64,000 nt of DNA from contig JAVHJL010000013.1 of NCBI GenBank assembly GCA_036971715.1, positions 1,054,001 to 1,118,000 on the forward strand, in the 5' to 3' direction. Of this stretch, positions 10,623 to 22,085 are shown one piece after another. The notes under the pieces are model-generated. The model did not search any database, was not told the DNA's origin, and saw only the letters and a program-made list of their open reading frames with translations. The translations under genes were made by a program, and so were the position numbers. Within the stretch, counting starts at the first letter, position 1. Each line of letters begins with the position of its first letter. Origin of the DNA: Arthrobotrys musiformis (lineage: Eukaryota; Ascomycota; Orbiliomycetes; Orbiliales; Orbiliaceae).

Positions 10623-13600
10623 AGAACGACAGAAATTAAGTTTCCTGCCCAACTAGTTTCTTTACTCTTCTTGAGTGCAGTGTTTCTTCATACGGTACGG
10701 CGCATAATATACACGGTTCATTCTTCTTTCTATTTGGGACTTCCCTTTCTGTGTTATCTGCCTAGTTTTGATATTTTGGGATACAGGTTGATGTCTTTTT
10801 TCTTCCTTTTTTGCAAAGATGCCACGATATCTGATGTACATCATTTCCTTTTTTTTTTTTTTTTTTTTGCTCTTTCGAAGTTGAAGGTATTGAACTATAT
10901 ACATGTATTTGGGGAGGGAATGCATAATGTATCGGCGAATATTCTGAGAATTTTTACCAGCCTTAGTTTTTTCTTTTGGTTACGTTTTTGCCTTTCACTT
11001 CTGATACACTTCAGCAAGCTCCAGATAAAGCGGCGGCGGAATTTGTTTGGAACTAGCTTTTGTTGGTTTAATCTCTTCGTTTCTTTTAATAACCGTATTT
11101 TTACTCTTTTTTTTCTTATTCACCAACTGCTTTACCACTCTTTATGACGTACTATGAATTTTTATATTCCTTTTGTATCGAAGTTGGTTCTAAAGGGGAG
11201 GGGAGGTCTACGATAAGATGCGCGATGTATTACGTCTTCCTTTTACGGGGGTATTCCCACTACGCTTTTTTATTTTTGTTTTTGGTTCGTTCATGTATTA
11301 GGTTTTTTGGATTTGTAGGCACAGATGTTTTTAGTTTAATCCTTGGATCGCGGAAATGTCAGGTTGAAATTTTTTTTATTTAAATGGGGTTTTAATTATT
11401 GTGTTTTTTTGTGAGGTATAACTGGTCGTATCTTGCCTTCTACACGCACGGCGGTTACGGGTGGAAGTTTTGCATATGTTGTTTGCATGAAATCCTTCGC
11501 TTTCGGGTTATACGCAGATTTGACAACGGTATTCAACAGCGGCTGCACGATTCCTTCGAACCGGTGTGGAAAACCGGAAGATACGGGGAGGAGTCACCTA
11601 CCCGCGCCTCCCTCGCCAACGCGTCACGCTCCACCTGGTATCTTCAGTAGCTTTTGTGCTTGCGTGGAAATGCTGCGCCGTTTTGGAGGATAATTCGGAT
11701 CCTTTCGCGATGCTATGGACTGCTATGAAGGAGACTGCTATGAAGGGGACTGCGGCGTGGTTATCCTACCACTGTGCTATCCTAATGGATACGATTCACT
11801 TGCATGATCCTGACGGATACGATTCTTGATCGATGGTAGGCGAGTCACGATGCATGCGTAAGGCTGCGTTTTGGATGGGAAGGTAAGGTACCCGGCTGCT
11901 GCTGAGGATAAACTATTCCTTTGGCCGTTTTTTTTGGTTCCTGAGGAGTATACTAGTTCAGCTCGGGCACGGGGTTGATGAGTAAGAAGTATCATGCGCT
12001 TCTTTTGTAGATTGCGAAGTTGGGCTTATAAATCTACAAGGGCGATATATAGTTTACACTTAAATCGCAAGGGGGGTGCTAAAGTGATTTCAACTTCGCG
12101 CTTGCGATGTTGGATCGTGTTTTTGGGTATGGGAAATACACATGATATCCTCATACGGAAATACTTCATGACACCCCATCGTTCAAATATTAAGCAAACT
12201 ATTATACGTTTAAAAAAGAAATGTTTGTATAGTAGGTTTTGGTGGATAACCCCGGAGTGGAGACGGAGTATGTATGTACGCACGGACCCTAAATCCTCCG
12301 TTGGTAAAGCTGGGGTGGGAGGTTTCTGGCGACGGTATTGTGGCTGCTGTAGACGGTGCATGTGGACTGTGTCTTATGCACGTTGCATGCAGCCACCCAC
12401 TTTTTGGGAAGTTACGTCGGTTTGGATTCGAGGCTAACGTCGGTTGGCGGTTCACTCTTTGGAGGTTAAAGGGGGTTATTTGGTTACGGGGGTTATTAAT
12501 GGATTATTTGGTTTATATTCTTTTTTTATTATTGAGAACTTGGAAAGATGGATGGGGATGGTTGCGTTGAACACCGTTGGATTTTTTAACGTAACTTCCC
12601 AGCTGCAGCTGCGAGAGCTTACGCTAGTTGGAGCTGGGAACGAGACCGGTTGGAGCTATAGGTTTTTCCATGATATCATAGTTCCAAACTTGCGTCTATC
12701 TTGATTTGTTCGTTTAGGATACATTACATGAAATGCAGACGGGAAACTGCGTCTTGCATATACCCTGTTTTGGAATAGTCTCCGCTGGACTTTGCTTTGG
12801 TTTGTTACCTTTTACTGGGGATGAGTGGCCGTAGCTTGTGAAGAGTAGAGTGCTTTGGGTGAATATGAAGCCTAACGGGGCTTGGAATCTTGTTTGCATG
12901 TATTGGTGGATCTGTGGTCAAGGAGACTGCTTTGGTAGGCGTCGATGTACATGAAGTCGCATCATATTACCTAGGTTTTATCGAGGAATAATCTACAGAG
13001 CCGTGAAGTATACCTTGTGACGAGTAGATCGAATCTCGATTATACAAGGTAATTCCGTAGGAAGGTGAATATCCAAACCTCGAAATCGATCGAGCGATGT
13101 CAAAAACACCTCCTCGCCCGAACTTCTCCACAACATCCACCGCAATAAAGACCAAAAAAGAAAAAAAAAGAAGTAACAAAGGAAATCTGCAACCACTATG
13201 ACTCAGTAAATCCATGGGTCATGCGGGTATCTAAGGTCTTCAAAAAAGGGGTGAAAAGAAGCTATGATCGGTGTTATAGGGGGGGTACGTACCCTTTTAG
13301 GATCTATTTTTGAAAAAAAAGAAGATTCAACTAGTGCTATAGCTCCAGCTAAACCCACCACGGCGCTTCGCAGGCTTGACAGGTTATCTTTTGCGCAAGA
13401 AACATCCACCCGTCTCCGGCTTACATTTACAGAAAAAAGTGGAGAAATCGAGTTTTTGTTCGAAAGGTATACATGTACGCTGCACCGGCCAGGAGGATCC
13501 GAACGGCGTTGCTGCGTGACGAGACCGCAAGACTTTAAGGCCCCACCCCCCTTGTCCTTCTCTTATCAAAAAAGGTGGTAAGATGTGGCTAGGAGAGGGC

Positions 13601-16472
13601 TGCGTCTTTTTCCCCATTATAATCCCTTCGCGGAGGGTGGTAGCTGAAGAAGTAGCTAGGATAGCTCCCTTATCGATAGCTGAACCAAGGCTGCTGGGAA
13701 TATAAATTAATCAATATCAGGAAATAGAACAAAAGAGCCGGGATGGGGATAGCAAATCTTAGGATCGATTATGCCCACTTCCCTGCTTTTTTTTCTGTCG
13801 GTGTGCATGGGGTCTTGGGCGGAATAAGGAAATATGGATCGTCCGATCTTTTTTAGGAGATTTTTAATTATTTGGGAGGAAGGTCTTTACTTGCGAGAGA
13901 AAGAGAGGATAGGAAGGAACGATTCCCTTTTGGAAGAAGGGGTGGGAAAAGGAAGGAATGTGTCAAGGGAGTGTGTGAGTGGGTACGTACCCATGAGACA
14001 TGGGCAAGGCTGGAGGAGTTATGTTGAAGCGAGGGAGGGGGGTACTTCTGAGGTACTTCCTAGAAGTCGAGGGGGTACTTTCTCCGCCCCGGTGTACAAA
14101 TGTGATATCAAATAGATTACCGGTGGGACTAAAGTGTGGCGGATGACCGAGGACTAAAAATCTATTAATTTAGTTACATATTCTACTAAATCTCACTGCG
14201 GCGGGCTTTTCAAAAGTAATATCATCTCGAAAATGACGTTCAAAAAATGCAACAAATACCGGGATGCAGATGTTCACGGTGCATGGATAATGAATATATC
14301 AAAAAAAGAGAAAAAGTACAAGCCGATCTCCAGCCGCTAACCGTCCCGAAAGGCCTTTCTACAAAGTACTGACCATACCATTTTCCCAAGCTAGATCATC
14401 GAGATGCATATGTATATGCAATGCATCATGCACGTCGTAGCGCCAAAGGAACGACGACGACACCCTCAAGTATTTTTCACCACCCCCTCCGCGTTGGTAG
14501 CGAGAGGGCGAGAGCGCCGGAGCTCGAGTTTGTGAAGATTGCATGAAAAATGCCTGGGGTTTATAAAAATTCCATCATGGATTTTTAGTGGCTTGAGGCT
14601 ACATTCCTTTTTTCGTTTAACTATAGTAGTACATGTACTAGTTGGATTGTTGGTTTCTATTCCGATATCCACATTTTCGTGAGTATTGCGACAAGCGGGG
14701 TAAAAGTTGATTATAGATTAGCTGTGATATACTATTACCATGGGTGGTAATAGTCCACTCTGCTTACTCGCTTCCCTCACTTTCTTACTAGTATTCCTTG
14801 TAGAAACTCGCTGGGATTAGAAATACCCCCTCACCTGTGGCTTTTTTTGCCCATAATTTATAATCTTTATCTTGATTTTTGTCTCTATGGGTCTTCCTAA
14901 ATATTCCGGATCTGCCGTGGGGGCTGATGCAGCATATTCATGACTTACATAGATCTTACCAAGAAAAGGCATCAGAGACAAAAAAGGTCCCAAAGAGGGT
15001 ATCAAAGCGACATTCCAGACCGAAACCCATCATATGCCGATCATATGGGACCCCGTGTGCTCCTGTCTCTGGTTTCTGCTTCCCTTCCCTTCCGTGGCAG
15101 TTTTTGGGTCGGGATGAGGTAAGCTGGAATGGGAGGTTGTTGGTGTTAGTGTGGTTGCAGGTGGGGAACTGGCTGGGCTTTGGCGGCGTTAGCTTGGGGA
15201 GCTAGTAAGCGAGAAGACGTTTTTTTGATCGAGATGGAGATTAATATTGAGGGTGAGGACTTCTGTTGGATTGTCTCAAGCAGCGTTCCTGTGTCACCGG
15301 AAAGAATGTCTACGATCTCCCACATGTTTTACTCGTTGTAGTTTTACATTATTACAATATAAATTTATTCCATTTTGTATCGCAAAAACGGTGGATGTTG
15401 TAGATACGGAGATGTTCAATCGTGGTGTTTGTCCAACCAACCCAAAGTTCAGACGAACGGCGGCGTTCGATAGGCTCTTCAGTTCACTATCGATAAAGCA
15501 AGTTCGAGGGAAAAGGCGGGGTCAGCTGCATGCAGACAATACATTACATACATACGTCCATCCATACATACATCTACATACATGACACTAGCATGTCGTG
15601 CATGGGAACGCTGCATGGGATCAACCGGTCTCCGCCCCTTTAGCTTGGTTGGTTTTGCGACCGGATGGTCATTCGAAGTTGGAAAGATATTGGTAATATT
15701 TTTTACTATTTTGTTTCTTTCATTTTTTTCTATATAATATAAGTTTTTGAGAAGATGGTGTTGGGAGCAGGTGGACTTTGCATAGATCTGGCATGTGATG
15801 TTTTCTTAGTACCACGATGAGGCTCAAAATACCTAATATCCCTCCAGCTGCAAAAAAATAAAAATGAAAACCCGGCGCCGTGGAAGAAGTTCCTTTCGGG
15901 AACGCGAGATTTCCAGAGGATTTAGATGGTGTTCGGGAAGATTGCATACACATACAAGGCTTGTGAAAATGGGACGGGTTGTGCCTGCCTGAGGATTCGC
16001 CTTGTATGAATCATCATGGCCTCGATCTGATTGTTATCCTGTGCAAGATATTGAGAATGGTGTTGAGTCACTGGATTATATCGACAAACATACCGCTTTT
16101 GGGAATAACCACAACACATGGAATACCACGCCTGAAGATACTATGACGCATTTGGGCGGTCTGCAAATTTCAACATGCTGTTGTAAGGCCTGGGACTCGA
16201 GGTTGGAGTTTCAGGCACAGCACTCTTATTGTTATTTTTTATTTATTTTTTAAATTTGCATTGGGCCGCTTTTTGATTCCTCGGACCCAATTGATGCATC
16301 TTCGCCCATTGCGAGCCGTTTCTAAGCTATCAATGCAATTTAGGTTAGGTTCGTAAGGTACCTGAGAGGCGAGCAAGTGGGAGTCATACAATTCAGGTCC
16401 AACCAAGGCCTGAGGCGTCACCTCTGTTTCAACCGTTGTATATAAATATCAAAGTATAAAGATCTATATATT
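10623..16472. other. Gene desert between the bHLH gene and trl1
   Basis: Nearly 5.9 kb with no supportable gene on either strand. Frames here are short, rich in Phe/Leu/Tyr or low-complexity, and cannot be joined into a recognisable protein. Just after the bHLH stop there is a T20 run (about 10849-10868). Between about 10.7 and 13 kb the + strand is visibly T- and G-rich. A short imperfect tandem pair (GCTATGAAGG-GACT) lies at about 11722-11753. No tRNA or rRNA pattern was seen. Confidence 0.6.
16439..16447 (+). promoter_or_regulatory. TATA-like box immediately upstream of trl1
   Basis: TATATAAAT at 16439-16447, only 26-34 bp before the first in-frame ATG (16473) and about 300 bp before the second (16746). 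Initiation close to this box would leave the first ATG with almost no leader, so starts at either ATG are plausible. Confidence 0.4.
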
Positions 16473-19208
16473 ATGCTCCTCCATTCCACACCACGTCTGT
16501 CCCCAATCCTCGGACTACGCCCGGTTCACACATCATTACCCAAGCACCAGCTCACGAAGCTCTCAATCAGACGATACCACATCTTAAATCTATCCAAACT
16601 CCCCAATTCTCGCTACCGTTATCACCCCGCCTTGGGTAATCACACACACGCGGGGCGTTATATCCACACATCACCGCCGTACCATTGGCTCACACGAGAA
16701 GTGCCGAAATCAAACAAACCCCTCGATCTCGACCAAAACGCTGCGATGTCTGTCACCGAACGCTACGGAGCTCCGTATCAAGAGCAAGATCAGGATGAAG
16801 TAAACCAACTCATCAAAACCCTCACCGAGGGTTCCAAACGCGGGGGCGCCAAATCCTCCACTGGGTTTTCGTGCAGAAGAAACGAGTATGCGGTCGATGA
16901 CTCCAAGTTGAGCGTTCACAGTTGGAAATTCCAGGATTGGGATTATAAGAAGCGGGATTTGCCCACGAGGGCTAGAGGACTATTTACGCTTAAGGCTGTT
17001 GGGGGGAATAGTATGATTGTTACCAGGGGTTATGATAAGTTTTTTAATATAAATGAGGTGGAGCAGACGAAGTGGTCTTGGATTGAGGAGAATACGAAGG
17101 CGCCGTATGAGGTTACGATGAAGGAGAATGGGTGTATTATTTTCATCTCCGGGTTACCAGATGGCACGCTTTTGGTTTGTAGTAAGCACTCCACGGGTGC
17201 GAGGGGGGATGCGTCAAAGTCCCATTCGTTGGTGGGGGCGTCGTGGGTGGAGAGGCAGTTGAAGAAGATGAGCAAGACGAAGGAGCAGTTGGCTAAGTTT
17301 TTGTATAATGCGAATGTTACGGCTGTGGCGGAGCTTTGCGATGATTCGTTCGAGGAGCATATTTTGGCGTACGAGGGGGAGGATGCGGGGTTGTATCTCC
17401 ACGGGGTTAATCTTAACTTACCGGTGTTTGCGACTTGGTCTGGACCCCAGGTGCAGGCCTTTGCGGACGATTGGGGGTTTAAGAAGATTGAGGTTTTTGA
17501 GAAGGAAACTGTGCCGGAGCTGAAGGAGTTTCTGGAAGGTGTGGGGGAGTCTGGGGAGTGGAATGGAAGAGCTGTGGAAGGGTTCGTGATCAGGTGTAAA
17601 GCCCGCCATGGACCTAATGATCCGGAATGGCACGATTGGTTCTTCAAGTACAAATTCGAGGAGCCTTACCTCATGTACCGACAGTGGAGGGAGGTGACCA
17701 AAGCCGTCATCTCAGGAAAACAACCCAAGATCAGAAAACACAAGCAGATCACAGAGAAATACGTTGCATACGCCAGAGAACAACTACGAAAGGACCCAGC
17801 TATCGGAAAGGCATTCGCAAACAACCACGGTATCATCGCCATGAGGGACGGATTCTTAGCTTCCATCGGGACGTCCGGTCACGAGATCGTGAAGGCAGAG
17901 GAAGCATCCGGGGAAGACGGCAAAGCCAAATCACTCGTCTTGGTCCCCATCGCCACCATCGGGTGCGGGAAAACCACAGTCGCCCTGGGTTTGGTCAAAC
18001 TCTTCGGTGTCGGACATATCCAGAACGACAACATCTCCGTCAAGAGGGGGAAACCTGAGGTCTTTGCCAGCGAGATCGTAAAGTCATTAAATGACCATCC
18101 AATCTGCATCGCTGATAGGAATAACCATCAAAAACGTGAGCGAGAGCAGCTTTTCAGAGATATCAGCAAGTTCAACCCCGATGTTGAGTATGTCGCCCTC
18201 AACTACGTCCACTACAAGCCCGGCGAGGACGTTGTATCAAAGATCAGAGAGAAGAACCAGCAGCGTATCTTCGATCGGGGCGATAATCATCAGACCATCC
18301 ACTCCGGCACGGGTAATAAGCAAGAGATCGTTAGTATCATGGAAGGCTTCATCAAGCGGTTCCAATCGTTGGATATCGACTCAGACCCAGACAGCCAGTT
18401 CGATCTCGTCATCGATCTCGACCCATTAGCCGAATCGAGGGAGAATCTGGAGACCGTTGTTTCCAAGCTGCATGAACATTATCCCTACCTATTGGGCGAG
18501 GAGATGCCCTCCGCCGACGATCTCGACGAGGCGAACAAGTGGGCTCTTTCCGACTACACCGTCGACTTCAAGCACGTCATCAAATCAGGTTCCAGCAACG
18601 CCGGACCCTCCCGTCAGAAGCAACAGAAGGGGAAAGAAGTCGTCAAGCAACAGCCCAAATCCGAGGGAAAGAAGAAACAACCGGCAGTAGAGTACTACGA
18701 AATCCGCATGCGGGCACCGGTTATTAATGCGGCGCTGGATCAAGTATTCGCCCCCGAGCCCGCGGAATTCAAGCAATTCTATCTCCAACTGAAGGGTTCA
18801 CGAAGAATCCAGGGTAGCTTCCATATCACCATGGTCCATCGTGCGAATTCGAAGGCTCAAGCGGAACTGTGGGATCATTATGAGAAGATTAGGTTTGAAA
18901 CTCCGGAGGGGAAGGATATGGATGAGTTGGAGGTTAAGCTTGAGAGGGTGGTGTGGGATAGTAAGATCATGGCTATTGTTGCCAGTTTGGTGGATAGCAA
19001 GGGACACGAGTGTGGGAATGAGTTTATGCATATTACGGTTGGGACGGCGAACGCGGGGGTTAAGCCGAAGGAGTCGAATGATCTGTTGAAGGCTTGGAGC
19101 GAGAATAGGGAGGATTTGGAGGCTGTGGGGATTAAGGAGGTGGTCTTGGGGAAGAATGGGGAGGGGATTAAGACGCCGGGGTTGTTGAATGCTGTTATGG
19201 GGAGGTAA
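16473..19208 (+). CDS. trl1: Fungal multifunctional tRNA ligase (Trl1)
   Basis: Intronless, 911 residues from the first ATG. Trl1 joins tRNA half-molecules after intron removal and, in many fungi, the cleaved HAC1-type mRNA of the unfolded protein response. All three activities are visible. The adenylyltransferase domain has the nucleotidyl-lysine motif KENG at 217-220. The polynucleotide kinase has a P-loop ATIGCGKTT at about 494-502. The C-terminal cyclic phosphodiesterase has two HxT motifs, HIT at 784-786 and at 853-855. A Lys/Gln-rich linker (about 705-737) precedes the phosphodiesterase. Residues 1-91 are unusual: almost free of acidic residues, rich in Arg, His and Ser, with RYIHTSP at about 62-68, as in mitochondrial presequences. 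The ligase core starts after Met92 (16746). The gene converges on cox19. Confidence 0.95.
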   Translation: MLLHSTPRLSPILGLRPVHTSLPKHQLTKLSIRRYHILNLSKLPNSRYRYHPALGNHTHAGRYIHTSPPYHWLTREVPKSNKPLDLDQNAAMSVTERYGAPYQEQDQDEVNQLIKTLTEGSKRGGAKSSTGFSCRRNEYAVDDSKLSVHSWKFQDWDYKKRDLPTRARGLFTLKAVGGNSMIVTRGYDKFFNINEVEQTKWSWIEENTKAPYEVTMKENGCIIFISGLPDGTLLVCSKHSTGARGDASKSHSLVGASWVERQLKKMSKTKEQLAKFLYNANVTAVAELCDDSFEEHILAYEGEDAGLYLHGVNLNLPVFATWSGPQVQAFADDWGFKKIEVFEKETVPELKEFLEGVGESGEWNGRAVEGFVIRCKARHGPNDPEWHDWFFKYKFEEPYLMYRQWREVTKAVISGKQPKIRKHKQITEKYVAYAREQLRKDPAIGKAFANNHGIIAMRDGFLASIGTSGHEIVKAEEASGEDGKAKSLVLVPIATIGCGKTTVALGLVKLFGVGHIQNDNISVKRGKPEVFASEIVKSLNDHPICIADRNNHQKREREQLFRDISKFNPDVEYVALNYVHYKPGEDVVSKIREKNQQRIFDRGDNHQTIHSGTGNKQEIVSIMEGFIKRFQSLDIDSDPDSQFDLVIDLDPLAESRENLETVVSKLHEHYPYLLGEEMPSADDLDEANKWALSDYTVDFKHVIKSGSSNAGPSRQKQQKGKEVVKQQPKSEGKKKQPAVEYYEIRMRAPVINAALDQVFAPEPAEFKQFYLQLKGSRRIQGSFHITMVHRANSKAQAELWDHYEKIRFETPEGKDMDELEVKLERVVWDSKIMAIVASLVDSKGHECGNEFMHITVGTANAGVKPKESNDLLKAWSENREDLEAVGIKEVVLGKNGEGIKTPGLLNAVMGR

Positions 19209-19423
19209 TCCTTCTTTTTTTTGAGACCTGGTATTTGGGGTTCTTTTGTTATCATCACTACTACCGTTGTAGATAGACAATGGCGCCGCTTTAAAAGCTC
19301 CACTTTTTTGTATTTTTCCTTTTTGAATCATGATATTAATAATGGAATGGAGTTTGGTGGGCTATGGTACAATCTTCTTTGCCTTTTTTATATCGTAGAC
19401 AAATTTAAAATATACAGTGAAAA

Positions 19424-19836
19424 TTACTTCTGAGAATTAGAAGTAGGTTTATCCTTCTCATCCTGGAAACCCAGGTTTTGGAACGAATCCCTCGCCATTA
19501 GATTACTATATCACAATTAGGATCTTTGTATATATATATGTATATAAAATAATGAGGAGGAGGGAGAAGGGAGGGGGGGAGGTACTGGTCCATCCGGCAT
19601 TTGAGGTATGATTTGGCGAGTAATCTGCATTCCGGGTCGTTGTTCCCGCGGACCTTCTTGAGGCAGGCGAGGTAGTCTTTCATTACTGGCTGGCATTCGC
19701 CGTCGTGGTCGAGGGGGAAGGATCCGCGCTCCGGGCTTTTTTTGTGTCTGTTAGTTGGGTATGTTATATTGGGGGATGGGGGAACGTACGGAGTGGGATT
19801 GAAGGTTAGCTGGCCTGGGGGGCGGCCGAAGGACAT
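19424..19836 (-). CDS. cox19: Cytochrome c oxidase assembly protein Cox19
   Basis: Three minus-strand exons: 19790-19836, 19586-19735 and 19424-19505, giving 92 residues. Cox19 is a small twin Cx9C protein of the mitochondrial intermembrane space and cytosol that takes part in copper delivery to cytochrome c oxidase. The two Cx9C motifs are CQPVMKDYLAC and CRLLAKSYLKC, preceded by ERGSFPLDHDGEC and followed by CRMD-NLM and an FQNLGF tail, all family hallmarks. The exon-intron junctions were set so that these motifs read through; both introns are GT-AG (54 and 80 nt). The residue at the second junction becomes His (CRMDHNLM), where I would expect Arg, so that boundary is slightly less certain. 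The 3' end faces trl1, 215 bp away. Confidence 0.92.
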
Positions 19837-22085
19837 TGGGGCATATGTGAACCGATGGGGATCGGTTTGGCCCTGTTGACTTGAGTATTGAGGAGGGGGA
19901 TGGAGGAGGTTTGGTGGGCGGTTGGGCGCTTATCGCGGGTAAAAAATGGTGTTGGTCACCGATCACCCCACCGGTGCAGCCACATCCATAAGTCCGAAGC
20001 TGTCGCACTTGGGATAGCTGACACTTTATGGAACTGTATGATGTTTGCAAGGGGTTACTGATTGAATCTACTGGTCCATAATGGATCTTACAGATATTCT
20101 GTTTCGTGGTTCTAGTGGAAGACTTCAAAGATCTGATATGGTCACGTGGCCGTCATTTCACGATCCGATCTGACTAAGCCGGGTTGGGTCTTGGCATGGA
20201 CGGATTTGGCACAAATTGAATCCATTTCAAGATCCAATTGTATTAAACTCACGATGTCTCTTTTCGACAAAAACAATAAAAATGAATACAAGTAATTAAA
20301 GTACCGTCTGTGGGAAAGAAGAGACCCATTTGTTAGTTTGGTTTGAATATACGCCGCATCGGGTGGTAATAGTAAGGAAGTAGTTAGGCAGTCGCGTGAT
20401 GGATGCCAAGGAGAGGCATCGCGATGGATGTGCATAAAGCTGGTCAGCGAGGCTTTGGGTTTGGCGGACAGCGCAACATGCATGGCCACACCGTTGGTTC
20501 GTTTGGGTTTATTCGGTCGCGGTTTGTTCCTATTCGGCGACAGGTTCTTAAACAGCGTCAGATCCAGATCTTAATATCATTTTGACTTAGTCTTGCTTGG
20601 TTTATAACAGTTACATACTTAGTTAGTAGCTTAGGTTGGTTAATTTAATTTGATTGAGCACAGCACAGCACGGCCTTTACGTTACGCTACGCTACGTTGC
20701 GTATTCCGAACCACGTTCAACCCGGACGGAAGCAATATAACGGATACACACTTCTCACAACTACAACCACCATCCTTATCATCATCTTCTTCACCTCCAC
20801 CTCCACCTCCTTACATACATACATCAACCATCATATGCACGCACGCACCGGCTGAAGAGGGAGCTAATCAATCACAATTGCAAGCCTCACAGATCTTGGC
20901 TTCGTATAGGCAAGCCTTTCCCTCGGGATCACGGTACGTATGCTGGACAGTCCGGTCCTTTTTCAACCACATCTCCGTTGCGCCTTCCCGTCTTCCCTTG
21001 CTCTCTTTATCCTTATTCTTTCGGCCATGGCCGCCCGCTTGGGTTCTGCACTGATCCATTCCTTTCCTTTCCCCCCTCTCCTCGATTGTGCCTGCCGGAT
21101 TGTCTGCCTGCCGTCGGTCGAGCCCATGCATGTGTGCGTCCATGCTTCCTTGCGGGTTTTCGCTGTCTCACCTTCCACAAGCCGGGGCCCGGCAAGCTTT
21201 GGATTGATTGATTTTCGTTTTCATTCATCCATTGACTGATACCTAAATGTTTGATATGATATTATATGATATTTCTTATATTTGCCGTTGGTTCCAATCT
21301 AGGCTAGTGGCATAGCTTGTACTAAGTACCTACGTACATCGGACCTAAACAAAGAGTTCTTCTGTACTTGTTGGTTCTTAGCTGGGTAATTCTACCTCCT
21401 CTTATTCTTATTTCTTCAATTGGAATTCTCTCTCTCGCCCCTCATCACCATCATTCATATCTTACTTTCTTTCGCTTCCTTTGTTTCCTCTTCTTCCCCC
21501 CTGCCTGACATCATATGCATCGTCAGAGATTGGACGTCGGGTTATATAATACAGCTGCAGTTCGATTCAAAAGGTAGCATCTGCTGCTGCCATCCAAGCC
21601 AAGGTATATACCTGCTTACATCCATGCACAAGTACATATCCGCACAAAGATCTTAACGGTGGTACAACATCAAACCATCCCGGCTCCAGTTCTTTTTTTT
21701 TTTTTTTTTTCTTCCTCTGCTTGTCGTTCTAGTTCTACCCAATTCGGCCAATCTTATTCGCTCGTTCCCTGGTAACATCTCATTTTATAACTCGCATGCT
21801 GCTGTTGCTGCTGAACAAACTCCCGGCCCGTGTCTAACACTCTTCATTCTCTCTTCTTCTTATTCCTCTACAGTCCGCTTCCAGTCTCTCTTTCTCGACG
21901 TCCGTCTATCGGCCTTTTCCCTTCTCTCGGCGGCTTGTTTTTCTTTTAACGCCCTCGCTCCCTCGACTCCCTTTTTTAAATTTGGCTTGCGCTTCCTCTT
22001 TCATATCGAAACCATCCCGCTTTGGTCGGCATATCCTTTCTCCAAACCGCTACCTTTTGTTTCCCGTACCCGCTTGTCAATCAAG
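19837..22085. other. Intergenic between divergent cox19 and the sirtuin gene
   Basis: 2.2 kb shared upstream region. No gene can be supported. The right 1.3 kb is C+T-rich on the + strand with a T20 run near 21692-21711, and looks like the leader and promoter of the sirtuin gene. An in-frame ATG at 21987, upstream of the chosen sirtuin start, would add 33 residues, but its extension is hydrophobic and low in conservation signals. Confidence 0.6.

Noticed and set aside
9879..10652. Long minus-strand open frame of 257 codons
   Set aside because: It lies opposite the bHLH gene, whose conserved motifs show that the plus strand is the coding one.
17030..17653. Minus-strand open frame of 207 codons
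   Set aside because: Shadow of the trl1 ligase domain; no independent protein features.
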